Positions 50,281 through 61,768 of a DNA stretch of 64,000 nucleotides are shown here, one piece after another. Position 1 is the first letter of the stretch; the number at the start of each line of letters is the position of its first letter. Position numbers and translations under genes: made by a program. Source of the stretch: Dendrocalamus latiflorus. Its lineage: Eukaryota > Streptophyta > Magnoliopsida > Poales > Poaceae. The DNA lies in contig CM029610.1 of the NCBI GenBank assembly GCA_017311315.1, positions 5,017,126 through 5,081,125 of the forward strand, written 5' to 3'. The notes under the pieces were generated by a model that worked only from the letters and a program-made list of their open reading frames with translations, was not told where the DNA came from and ran no database searches.

Positions 50281-51788
50281 ACCCATACCTTCTTGATCGG
50301 AGATCCCGTGACTTAGGCAATGGGAAAAACAAATTGATGTTGTAACAAGAGAGTATATATTTATTGTACCCATGTCCTAATAAACAATATACTTTCGACT
50401 GTATGGAAAGTTAGCATAAAACCTTAATGTATTATGTTGTCCAAATGAGGAAAATGTATTAGCCTGCAGGATACCTAGAAAGAATACATCTACTTGAGCT
50501 TAACTGTGTGGTCGCAGTTCACGAGAACAGGCATTCTCTAGAAAGCTCATGAGCTGATAAGGGAGCATGATCATATAACGCTCTGTTTAGGCGTAGTTCA
50601 TTGGCAGCCTAGTACTAGTTGAGATTTCAAGTGAAATCTGATCACAAAAAGCTGTGAATTCAAGGCATAGTCTATTCATCAGCTATGAGAAGATGAATCA
50701 TGTCATTCTAGGTGCAAGTTCAACCCGTACGGGACTTACACTAAAAGACTAGTATATTAACAGTACTTCAGCACAATATCTTTGCCATATATTTACTTCT
50801 TGATTTGGAATTGGTGAGGGGTTGTTAGAAATTGGCCTATTTCCTTAATTCCAAAGCATGTATGGTTTAGTACCATATTGCTAAGGCAAAGTGAGGAAGA
50901 CCGATTTATAAGGTGGAGTCATCACCACTCCTTGAATATGGATATAGATGATATGAGGAGGGTTCTGTCTAGTCACACGCGCGTGCATATTCGCGTATTT
51001 TCGCGCGAAAATCGCGTGACTTGTGACTTGCGACGCACGACCGTGCCGTGATGTGGCGCACCACTTGGCAGATAAAGTCCATCTTTATTTTTGCTGAACC
51101 CTGCACCTCACTCTCTCTGTTTGAATGAGATTCAAACGTTTGAATTTGAGGTGTAATTGGGTTTTTGATGACAGGCAGTTTTCAGTGGGTAAATCACTGG
51201 TTAAATGTTATCAGTTACCAGTGAATAATTGAGAAATTACTAGTGAATAATTGAGCAATTACTAGTGAATTATTTCAGTTTAATGGGGCAGTTACTAGAG
51301 AGTAATTTGTATATCTATATATACCTGGAGACGTCCAAGGTATAAAAAGAGAGAATCCCTCACTGCCTGCATGTCTTACTTCTGTCAACTTGTGCTGTTG
51401 TACTACGCCGTCTGAACTTCGCCAAGCTTTCTTCCCGGCGTGCACCTGGAAGGAGGGAGAGCGGCTATCTCCGAACCGTTGCCACAGAGAGTTTCTACAC
51501 GGGGCGACAATAAGGTTTCTGGGCAGCGCACATCGGCGCGACCGCTCACTGCACTGCATCATCTACGTTTTGCACTGCGTTAAGCCTACACCGCTTCCTG
51601 TTCTTCATCAGGCAAAAAAGTAAGTTGTTTGCGCGTTCGTTCGACTTTCATACCATAATTTTCTTGTGTATATTCTGAAGTATGATGAGTAGCTTGCTGT
51701 TAATTGTGAGTTTTGCATCATTAATTTATTATATTTGTCTCCTAATAAAATTTAGAATTAAAATATTGTCCACATCTACAACACTAAG
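50281..51788. other. Repeat-like DNA; possible LTR at about 50825-51612
   Basis: TGTTAGAAATTGGCCTA near 50825 looks like a Copia LTR start, and a TATATATACCTGGAGACG/TATAAAAAGAG stretch at 51316-51350 looks like its promoter. A 3' end and target duplication were not identified. aattactagtgaataattgag is repeated at 51230-51270. Intronic DNA of the helicase fragment may start at about 51620. Confidence 0.35.
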
Positions 51789-52110
51789 TACATTTAATGA
51801 CCCTGATCATCGTCGAGTTGCTTCCCTTGCTAGTTACTTTATACCTTGTGATAAGTCGAGCGAGCAAATACGCCTGAGAAGTGAGCTTTCTAAGCCAATG
51901 ATGCAACTACAGGAGGTTGCAAGAAAAATAGCTGAGGTGCATACTTGTATCATTTGTATTTTGCTATCTCCCAGTACTTGATTGAGATCTCTGATTTGCC
52001 ATTCTTGTTTTAGGTACAAGGAGAATGCAAATTGGATGTAAATGTTGAGGAATACGTTGAATCAACTTGTAGACCCTATCCGATGGACGTCATACACTGC
52101 TGGTCAAAGG
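51789..52110 (+). pseudogene. Two-exon fragment of a HEN2/MTR4-type RNA helicase gene
   Basis: Exon A (51789-51936) reads TFNDPDHRRVASLASYFIP, DKSSEQIRLRSELSKPMMQL and QEVARKIAE. A 77-bp intron with GT and TTTTAG follows. Exon B (52014-52110) reads VQGECKLDVNVEEYVESTCR and PYPMDVIHCWSK. These are consecutive parts of the C-terminal (DSHCT) region of the nuclear exosome cofactors HEN2/MTR4, DExH-box helicases. Homology stops at WSK. Since the intron is kept, the fragment was copied as DNA, not by retroposition. The helicase core is absent, so it cannot act as a helicase. Confidence 0.85.
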
Positions 52111-52213
52111 TTGGTCAGCACTATGCAAATCCTGAGAATTTTTTATACGGATAATCCATTTTTTATTCGAAATTACAAAAATATACCCGTGAAATTTTTT
52201 TTTACAAAAATAG

Positions 52214-52390
52214 GCTCCAGTCGCCCAATGGTTGAGCGACTGGAGCTTTTCGCCCAACCCAGCAGCGACAACTGGAAAATCGCCCAACCGTTGGGCGATT
52301 AATTGCAATCGCCCCACCGTTGGGCGACTTTCATCCAGTCGCCCTCCCATTGGGCGACTGTATGAAAGTCGCCAAATAGTTGGGCGACTG
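52214..52390. repeat. Cluster of five palindromes around gtcgcccaac-ttgggcgac
   Basis: Centres at about 52230, 52289, 52317, 52348 and 52378. The second is a perfect 10-bp-arm palindrome ATCGCCCAAC-C-GTTGGGCGAT (52279-52299). The first is CTCCAGTCGC...GCGACTGGAG. A further half unit, cagtcgcccaaccattagg, stands at 52973-52990 just before the LTR-like unit. DNA between 52400 and 52970 is spacer with no gene. Confidence 0.85.
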
Positions 52391-52992
52391 CACTCAGGCC
52401 CCCGAGAGAAAAAAGAGAGGAAAGAGTCTATCTTTGCCGAAATTTGGAAAGTGCATCAAACCTTTGCCAAAAATAGTGAAAATTGGTGGAGCTGTTCTTC
52501 ATACATCCAACAACCTCTAGAAAAAAATTTGAGCAATTTCGGCTACGGGATCAAAAGTTATAGCAGTTGCAGTCTATTTCCGACACACCTTCAGTAAAAC
52601 GGGCATAACTTTTGCATACGGTGTCTGTTTTCGACGTTCTTGTACTCGTTGGAAAGCTAACGACGAGCCCGATCCAATAAAAATGACCGGCTTGTGCCTG
52701 TCGCCCTCCAAGACCTCAAAAATCGGCCATCTTTGGTTCTAAACCCGCGTCGCAAGTTTTTGATTTCTGTTTTTGCCCTTTTTCTTGGTCTTCCTTTCGG
52801 AATTTGGATTTTGCTTCAGCTGAAAAGTTGTAGATCTCGTCGAAACCTTTCAAATGAGTATATATATATAAGCCAAATAGAACTTTGCTATTTTATCTTT
52901 TCAGATTAGTTGTTTATATTGCATCGGTATATAAAACGATCAGTACATACGGTTTTGTCGACCCCTGAGTGCAGTCGCCCAACCATTAGGCG

Positions 52993-54369
52993 TGTGACGA
53001 CCCGCATTATTACCATGGGGTAATAACGCCAGTCAACGGATTATTATTCGTTTTAGCTGATAAAACATCGCTCTAACGAATAATAAGCCTATCAGAGTAT
53101 TGCAGCAGAACAATAATTAGAGACACAAGATGATATTACAAGAATATCACCACGCAGGGCTAAAATTTATTACAATGCCTCAAGGGCTTAAATATGACAA
53201 TTTTTAGACAAGTTATTCTCTAACTATTGTTGGACCTCTGCATAAGAATAGAATATAAGGGACTACAAACTTCATTTGTATGAACAGACCGTACCAACCG
53301 TATCAACCATCGTTCCGTCTTCACGGGCAGTCGGTACTCTAGTGAGGTGTTATGTTCTCCACAGGAGTGATTTATTTAGGGAATAGGCCCAAAGGAACCG
53401 GTATGAGACCGGAGCGTAAAAACCCACAGGCGGGTTACGCATTGGCGTTATATACGCGAGAGTGGGGGCTGGGTGAGGGTCGGAGAACCCTACCAGCCAA
53501 CGGTTATGTCGCTTTCGGTGGGTCTGCGTGGCTCCAGGCTGCCGCTTGTGAGTAACCGGGTGGAGATATAATTACTGAGCTAGAGATAATTGTACTGTAC
53601 TCTGTTCTGGGCGCCGCTTCAAAGGAATTGCGGATAATCCCAAGAGCCAACACGAGCAGAGTGATGATGGGTAAAGTGATACAAGCTTGCGCAATGCTAT
53701 CCAAATCATGAATTCATGCCTGTCTCCGGGAAAGGAGAATTACGGAAACTTATGGGGGGTTTTGCTGTTCATGCGTATGTTCAGTAGTTTTCTAAATTAA
53801 TAAATTGGATCCTTTCAAAACCAACAAACCTTATCTTCTATAAGTCATGGAAAGGAAATTGGTGATGAAAAGAGTGTTAAGAATGAGCCTGAGATTGAAG
53901 AGAGGAATTGATATTCCTACAGACATAACTGATAAGCATTCTATGCATTTTTGCTAATAACGCTTGCTGAGTACTTCTGTACTCACCCTTGCTATTATCT
54001 CCCCCTTTGCTTAGGAGCATGACAATTCAGGGAATGGCTACGATCAGGAGGAAGCTACCTGCAGGGAATACCGTAGACTCGGATTACAGTGGGGGCAAGG
54101 TGGACACTCCGTGTGGAGTCGTTTTGGATAGAAAGTAGTTAGAGAATAACTTGTCTAAAAATTGTCATGTTTAAGCCCTTGAGGCATTGTAATAAATTTT
54201 AGCCCTGCGTGGCGATATTCTTGTAATATCATCTTGTGTCTCTAATTATTGTTCTGCTGCAATACTCTGATAGGCTTATTATTCGTTAGAGCGATGTTTT
54301 ATCAGCTAAAACGAATAATAATCCGTTGACTGGCGTTATTACCCCATGGTAATAATGCGGGTCGTCACA
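52993..54369 (+). mobile_element. LTR-like unit with 233-bp inverted ends
   Basis: Begins TGTGACGACCCGCATTATTA and ends with its complement ...TGCGGGTCGTCACA. The inverted arms 52993-53225 and 54137-54369 differ at only two positions by eye. Directly after the right end, GGTGGTATCAGAGC (54370-54383) is a perfect initiator-Met primer site of Gypsy-type retroelements. So the right arm is an LTR end with internal DNA beginning at 54370. The unit is either one LTR with unusually long inverted termini or two LTR ends joined head to head. Interior 53226-54136 has no gene. Confidence 0.75.
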
Positions 54370-54371
54370 GG

Positions 54372-54383
54372 TGGTATCAGAGC
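54372..54383 (+). promoter_or_regulatory. tRNA-iMet primer-binding site
   Basis: TGGTATCAGAGC, complementary to the 3' end of initiator tRNA-Met, three bases after the LTR-like CA end at 54369. It would prime minus-strand synthesis of the element to its right. Confidence 0.85.
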
Positions 54384-56754
54384 AATGGTTTGAGGGCCAC
54401 GCAAATAATTAGAGACAGTTCTGGACTTAAGGATGTTGTTCTTGCTATATGGCAATATGTATTCTTTACTACTTCTCGTCTGTACGTCATTTCTTATTTG
54501 GTCAGCTCTAGGCTTCGGAATTGTTACTTTTAGACCACCCAATATATCAAAAAAATGGGAGTGGGTAGCGAAATGGGGAATGATGACAATAATAGTTGTG
54601 AAGATCTGAATTAGGGTACTAGTTCTTTTTATCGGTAAAAGTGTTAGTCAAAAAAAAATTCTAGTAATAGTTAGTGAACCATATAATTTTAATTATGAAC
54701 TTAACATTAAATTTTGCTGTAATTATAGAGTCTGTATTTAAATTATTGCATTTCAGTCAATGTATAATTGTTGTATTTTCTCAACTGTAGCGACATAGGG
54801 CAACTTAGGACAATATTAGTAGTTATAATGGTTTAGAAGTAAGCCAAACTTCCAGACCTCGTACCTTTTCACTCTTGCCACTAAATGGACTCATCCGCCA
54901 TCACCAAAATCAAGGAGCTGGCAGATCTAAAACAAAACTGACTTATCTCATTTCTGCATATGAGATTTCCCGGACGAGTGGTCCGTGGCGCTCCCGAACT
55001 CGTAAGTTTCGGGCGTACTCAGGAACGAAGTCCTGGGCGTACTCAGGGATGAGCCCTGAGCGTGGTTCCAAACGCGAAAGAATTGGGCGATCTCGAGAGC
55101 GAGTTCTCGAGCGTAGCTGGGCACGTAGTCCCAGAGTAGTGTAGGAGCTGATTCTTTTTGCATCTCTATGTTTCTTGGGTTTTATTTGCCTAATGTGTAT
55201 GCTGTAATGAGAAGATCAACAGTAGAGGGGAAGTAATGTTGTTTTCTACTATTTCAACATAAATAAATTCTCATCTATTGGCATGCTGAACATTAATAAG
55301 AAAACCTGGGTCTACAACATGAATAAAAGATTGTTCGTACCTCTTGTAACAACTTGCTGCCGGAAATTTAATAATATCATGATATGCAGGTATTTTCAAA
55401 AATATAAATTTCTAAATTGAATTACAACTTAAAGTGGTGTGACTAAGTGTATAATGATCAATCGAATTAAAACAAGTGAAAATCTAGAGCCTAGCCGTAA
55501 TATAGGAGCAACGCTTAAATTCATTATTATTTCTAAAAGCCGGTCATATAGAAATACCAGGACGACTAGACCTAGACGAATATTACGAGACCAATCATAG
55601 ATAATCTATCCACCACCATCTAATTTCTTCCACGGAGCATGTAACTTCGAGTGAGATGTCCGTAGAACGTAATTGAATTAAAAATGACGCTAGCTATTTT
55701 GCAACTCCAGACTGGTAGACTGTTTAGTTGTTAAGCCTGTTCCTAATAATCTATCCCTAGATACTCTGAGAAACTTGTTACTTGCTTAATTCTATCCCTC
55801 TTGGAGCGTATGGTCAGACTTACAGCGGATATCTATACCTACCTACGTTTTCCTTTATAATTCGGATTGGAAGCATTCCGAAGTTCTAAGCCTACAGCTG
55901 CTACGAGATTAATCACCCCATTATCTGTGAATCATTTTAAAACAGTCACTGAACGATTATTATCCATGTCTGGTGCATTTCCCCATGTTCATGAATATAT
56001 GATTTCAGGAACTTTTGTCAGTCTCCGGAGCATCACATTGACCATGAATTTATAAAATAAAATGTAAAAAAAAAAACTGTTTCAACCTAACATTAGGAAA
56101 TAAGTATTTTCACAAAACTCCTTGCATCATTATATATATAAATAGTTCTTGCACCATAGTGTTTAAAGTTTTTGGAAAACTTTATTTCATGCATTCCATG
56201 AGGACATATATTATGAATAAGGGGAAATGTCCACTCTCAATATCATTGATCTATTAGCTATTGAACCTCGAACTCCAGGGCAATACCATACCCTTGGGTG
56301 TAACAAATAAATCCCCAGGTTGACCTACTAACCTAGAGGGATTCAGTTCATTCCGAGGATTGAAACCATGGTTAAAAGGCTAGTATCGCAGACATAGATG
56401 TTCAAGTCCCAATTTCCGAATAACACCATGACATCCCTCGATCACCTACCCACTAGATCTACGCCAAATCAACTGTTAAAACCTTATAAATATCAATACA
56501 AACCAATAGAGCTGTGTGAACCACTACCTAAAGAAGTTGCAACAATCCAAACAAGCTCAATCATACCCTCCAAATAGAAAGTAACAATAATGTCCACACC
56601 AGAAATACCCAACCCTTAAATAGCCCAAGTACAATGTTATAAAACTAGGATAATGCTAATTAATTTCAATTCTTTCTGCCACAAGATGATTACAGAACGA
56701 GATAGATACCAAGTTGAGAGAGACTGCGGTTAACTTAGCGTCACCTGGCTGTGC
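54384..56754. other. Probable retroelement interior, no gene recognised
   Basis: A/T-rich DNA following the primer site. An 89-codon frame at 54875-55144 is built on repeated gggcgtactcagg/gagccctgagcg text and has no domain. No gag, protease, RT or second LTR is visible, so any element here is non-autonomous or truncated. Confidence 0.4.
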
Positions 56755-57200
56755 GTATTTAGGGTGGATTTTTTCGGTTGTGGCTGATGGTTTATATCTA
56801 TAATTGATGGCTTTTGGTTTTAGTACGAACGCTTATGCGAATAAACTAAATATCGATAAGTCGATTCGAAAAGGCCATTCTGATAAACTGCTTTAAAAAG
56901 ACGATGAAGCAATCATCCTGTTTATTTGTTTAAAAGAAGTTATAAGTAATAAGATGAAAAGAGGTATATTCTTTTCGGCTTTTGAAATCGGCTTCTGGCT
57001 TTTGTTACAACACTTAACTTTCAAACGGAATATTTTTTCAAGACGGGGTCTACAAGTTAATTGTAGTACACATTAAAAACCCAATATCTATACCATCCAA
57101 AATTGTAAGTGAATATCTCTCTTCGTAATCTCTGTCGCAAACAATTAAAATTTAAAAAATTCAACGAAAATCATAAACCACAGTCATAAAGAACTGGCCG
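56755..57200. mobile_element. MITE cluster, hAT-like family
   Basis: 56760-57000 has ggcttttggttttagtacg and cttttcggcttttgaaatcg near its ends, like the MITEs at 10167 and 27614. 57005-57200 contains ttcaagacggggtctacaag and taattgtagtac, closely matching the MITE at 28594-28837. Borders approximate. Confidence 0.5.
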
Positions 57201-57883
57201 TTACATTGCATGACATGAGCCTGTGCTTGCTACACCACTACGTTGTGGAATCAGTTAGCTTTTGAGATACTGTATTTACCAACAATATTTATCGTGCATC
57301 GTGTTATGTTTCTATCATGAGCTATTGCAAATCACAATAATAACTAGTAAGATGGAGAATAGTTAGATTGCAACACAACGAACGTTATGAGCAGAGAACT
57401 TCAAAACAGGCATAAAACAAGAAACAGAGGAATTAACCCACGACAGCAAGCAAGCTAACAAATTTGGAGCTCATCATGCATACATCCAGTGCCTATATGC
57501 AACAGCTGGCTTTCAGAGAGTGTGAAAAGAAAAAAGAAAAAAAAACTGATGCTAAAAATTAACCATATGGGAACACAAATACGCCTCCCTTCTGGATACA
57601 GATTCCTATTCTTTTATATAGTGTTACAGAAGTGATGGACAGTCCGCTATTGTACAACGAATGCCAGATGAATAATAATCAGGAGCAAAACTGATGGCCC
57701 ATATATGCCAACAATGTTGAGAAGTTACAGGTGCAGTGGGCCGACAAATCGATGGGGAGGGATGTAGTTTCTCCACTTCTTGCCATGTTGTCCATGTAGC
57801 TTACGTAACATTTATGGAATTATTTATGTATTTTGTGCTGTAGTTTTTTCTTTCAAATTTGGCACCGGCACATCCATTCTTGC
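57201..57883. other. Spacer
   Basis: A/T-rich, no gene or element ends seen. Confidence 0.45.
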
Positions 57884-58375
57884 AAAATAGCCTCGTCCCG
57901 AAGCTTAGAAGACATGATAGGCGACATCTGTCACCTGCCATGCTTGGGGAGCTCGGCAGGGATGGGCTGGCGCAAGAGCATGCGTGGCAAGAGGACGTGC
58001 CAAGAACGGCAGTAGGAGCACTGCTAAGCTTCGGCTGCTCAGCAATAGCCTGCTGAGCCGCCCTTGCTCAGTAAGGCGCTGCCGAGCAGCCCGGACTCGG
58101 CAGGAGGCCGGGGCAGGGGCATGAGCAGCGGGGCAGGCACATTGATCGGCTTGGTTGGTGGAGGGGAGAGATTCCTTCTCGCTGGTTGACCTCGGTGACA
58201 CGACGTTTGGTTCCCGTTTTATTCATCCGAGGACTCCGCTGCTGTTCGAGCCAACGTGTGCTCGTGTGGGAATGTCATCACGAACGCCTTCCTGCGCGCA
58301 TAAAATAGGACGGAAGAGCGACGATTGGAGGGCGATACAGGCATTATGGACCCAGGCCTAGGAGCAATTGGTGAG

Positions 58376-58483
58376 AATGGCGGTCAAGCAGGAGCAACGG
58401 CCGTACAACCCAGACATGTACCCTATGTACTTTGAGCGGTACGTGGCGCGAACGCGTTGCAGACTAATGCATCTCCTTGTGTA
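58376..58483 (+). pseudogene. Possible plant-mobile-domain fragment
   Basis: A short frame reads EQRPYNPDMYPMYFERYVAR then TRCRLM. The spacing of EQ..PY....Y..YF..Y...TR.R resembles the end of the aminotransferase-like plant mobile domain, which is often carried by MULEs and fused to other host proteins. Neighbouring frames are shifted and broken. Weak, unaided recognition. Confidence 0.35.
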
Positions 58484-59736
58484 GCCCCCATGCACGCCAC
58501 GCATGCCAACAGATTGGCACTCTGCTCGGACCGACACAGTGCGGCACGACATCACAAAGCGATAAAAGATTAAAAGTTTGTATCTGTATCTTACTATTCA
58601 TGCATACATGACTAACATGGTTTGTCCGTCGTTGCAGGTCGACTGACTGTGTCGCATTGTGTTCGAGGGTGGAGCCACACTATGCTGCAGATGCTCGAGC
58701 ACGATCAAATGGCTGCTGACATCTATCCACAACATATACGATCATGCCAAACACGTACTGGGGGCCATCACACATACACAACCGACATGTTTTGTCCGCA
58801 CATCCTGGCTCGTTGGCGTACCGCCCTAGCCTTGGTCGTTCCTAGTACGAGTAGCGCACTACTCAGGTTTGATAATTTTATATTTTGTTGTAATCAACAC
58901 TATACCTTTTTTCGTTGTTCTTTATACATGTCATCTTCGTTCAAGACATTTGCACCGACACTGCTCTACTCCTGTCTTTGTCATGGAGGTAGCTCGACCC
59001 CAGACCTCCCTCACCGGGGGGAGGGGACGAGGGACCACTTTATTTCTATCCCCATCACAAAGATAGGCCAACACACATGACACCCTAGGCGGTGACGTCG
59101 ACATATGCACCCACAGACCACCCGCATCTCCAGCAACGTGATGACTGGTACGATCAGACATACGACACCTACACGGTCCACCAGTATAGCGCAGATTATG
59201 TGACATCGGGCTTCGTTGCAGCGGGCTACCATGGACCAAAGTACCCGGGAGGTTCCTCGTTCGTGCAACACGTGACAATGGTGCTTACAATTACGAGTTT
59301 CATTGAAGTTCTACCTTTCGTCGGCCTAACGAAACATGTTTTCCTCTATAGGATGCTAGCAATTTTGTGGAGGATTGAGTGCAACAAATGTTCGGCGCTC
59401 AAGAGATTAGACCCAGTCAATTGTCTGGTACAACAGCTCCCACTCGGCCACCACCACAATATGACTTGCGCGACGTATGACGCTCCCCGAATAGACTAAC
59501 CATCCCACAAGACTAGCTTTGCCTCTAGAGGAAGCGGGAAGCAGGCAACCCTTGCTTGGATACAGTGTTCGATGCCAACTCTTCAATCTGAGCAAGTCAA
59601 AAATCTATTCCAGTAACCATGTGTTTGTGCCCTAAGTGTCGAACTTAAATATGTACTCATTAATGCTTTGCCCCGTTGTAGCAGTCTAAAATAGAATTTG
59701 TTGATGAGTGTAGTGCAATTTTGTAACACCAATGCT

Positions 59737-60118
59737 CTCTCGATGATTTAGCACCACATGTAAGTGTTTCCTTATGATTTGACAACATATACCAGCTTTT
59801 TTCAATAAGTTCACACCACACACTAGTTTTCCACAGAGATTTCACAATACGTACTAGCTTTTCTTATCTAGTTCACAGCATGTACTAGCTTTTTCCAGTG
59901 ATTTAACAATACATACTAGCTTTTCTTAGTGAGTTCACAGCACGCACCAATTTTTTCCAGTGATTTGATAACACGTATCAGCTTTTTTTAGTGAGTTCGC
60001 AGCAAGCACCAGCTTCCCACAGTGATTTGATAGCACGTACTAACTTTTCACAGTGAGTTGACAATATGTACCAGCTTTTTGCAGCGAGTTGATAGCACAT
60101 ACCCACTTTTCTGACCAG
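59737..60118. repeat. Minisatellite, about 11 units of 33-36 bp
   Basis: Units follow the pattern cagtgatttgayaacacgta then ccagctttttn. Copies drift and alternate between gatttgacaa and gagttcacag types. It lies inside the MULE-like element. Spacing and unit divergence exclude a CRISPR array. Confidence 0.88.
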
Positions 60119-60290
60119 ATAGACAGCACACGACATATTTTCTCATTGATTAGACATCAAGCATCAATTTTATGTGGTGAAATGCCAACACGTGGAAGCT
60201 TTACTCTCGAACAGTGCACACTGACTGCCTATAAAATTCGGCCAGCCCCCATGATCGGATCCAAGACTCCATTGGCTTTGATCTCAAAAA

Positions 60291-60760
60291 ATGGGGGAGG
60301 AGGAGAGGGATAAGAGAGCACACGTACTGGATGTCACTACGCCGCTGTTAGGGATATCGAACTACGAAGAGAAGTTTCACAAGTGGGAGTGGATGGCCAA
60401 GAAGAAGGGAACCTACCTTGATAATTCTTGCAAGGATGCAACTACGGTAATCCAGTACATATCATTCAGTCCACACACCCAACAACCACTGCTCGGACAT
60501 ACTATACATGAGGTGAAGTATTTGTAAGCATGTATTGATATTTCACATTGCATGCTTCATTCCACACATCTCCAACCTACTCCATCCATGCTGGCAAACC
60601 ACGAAGCATTGCTACTTCTTTTAATAGATCGACATCCTAGAGATGTACAACAGAGCATTCATCATGCACAAATACATGCTCAGCTACCTGGTGGCACTGG
60701 AGATATTCACACGTTAGAAACCTTACAACCCAGATGACAATGGAAAGGCCAGGATGGCGG
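60291..60760 (+). pseudogene. Unrecognised coding remnant in the MULE-like element
   Basis: A frame from ATG 60291 reads DVTTPLLGISNYEEKFHKWE and MAKKKGTYLDNSCKDAT. After a probable intron or shift, DILEMYNRAFIMHKYMLSYL follows at about 60630. It looks like real, degraded protein-coding DNA with Trp and Tyr conservation, but I do not recognise the family. Confidence 0.3.
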
Positions 60761-61768
60761 AGGACAAGGGTAAGACACCGATGGTCCTTGATGCCCCCAC
60801 TGAACGCCAGGTTATTTTCAACTGGGACAAAGCTACACAAGTTATAGAAGCCAAGTACTGGGTGTAGGTCACGAGGGCTAGAGCCTGCAAAGGAGAGAAG
60901 GAAAAGACACCGATGGATCCAAATGTGTACTATGAATGACTGCAACCACAACTTCCAAAAGGTGCACATGTATCTTAGCCGTAGTTAGGGTTGATAGTTT
61001 GTGCATATTGCCATTTGTATTGTACCAGTAGTGAGGGAAACATACATACTTAACCAAACCCTATGCACCATATATTCGCACTTTCATTGCGAAGTGCTTT
61101 GTCGGCCTACACATGGTCCATTATGATAATTGTTTACAATAACGATCTCTACTACTTAACACAGGGAGTTGATGATGGTGGTTCATCTGCTCCTTCGATC
61201 CCCTTTTGCACCTTCCTAAAAAATTCCTATGCACATATGAACAAAACAGTGTCTAGATAATACCATTTCTTAATGCATATTAAAGCATGTGTTTTTAATT
61301 AGTTTGCACGGATATCCAAATAATTACAAAAAACTAAATTAACCTTGTGGTGATGCCGAGTCGATGCTGCAACCGAGTGCCCTAGCCCCCGGACGCCTTC
61401 CTCAGTCACCTGCTAAGCCCGGGCTGCTCGCTAGGGTCTTACCGAGCAAGGGCGGCTCGGTAGGCAACTTCCAAGCAGCGGGAGCTCGGTAGCGCCCTGC
61501 TGCTGCTCTGCGCCACGTCTTGCCATGCCGGCGCATGCTCTCATGCTAGCTCTTCCCTACCGAGCTCCCCAAATGAAACAGGTGATAGATGCCATTTGCC
61601 ACACCTTCTGAGATCAGGGATAGGGCTATTTTTTTATAAAAAAAACAGGTGTTCAGATTCAACTTTAAAAAGTTATCTATGGTGTCAAATACGTGAATAG
61701 TTCACATTTATGATGTGCTACTCAGTTGGTGCTACTCCCTCTTGGCTAAAGGCACAATAACCTAGACA

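Larger units (their letters stand above)
57884..61632. mobile_element. MULE-like element with long diverged TIRs, 3.75 kb
   Basis: Left arm from 57884 (AAAATAGCCTCGTCCCGAAG) and the reversed right arm ending at 61632 (AAAATAGCCCTATCCCTGAT) match over about 130 bp, including catctrtcacctg, ttggggagctcgg and gcatgcg...ggcaagacgtg-type stretches. Arms near 58020-58100 and 61370-61500 are rich in gctcggcag/gagctcgg. The interior has frame-broken coding remnants (58376, 60291) and a minisatellite. A 9-bp target duplication was not found, so the class is inferred from the long TIRs. Confidence 0.6.

Noticed and set aside
50825..51612. Solo Copia LTR
   Set aside because: Start and promoter-like block fit, but no CA end with matching 5-bp duplication could be found, so it is only mentioned as possible.
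59737..60118. CRISPR-like array
   Set aside because: Units are contiguous and degenerate with no unique spacers, and the genome is eukaryotic.
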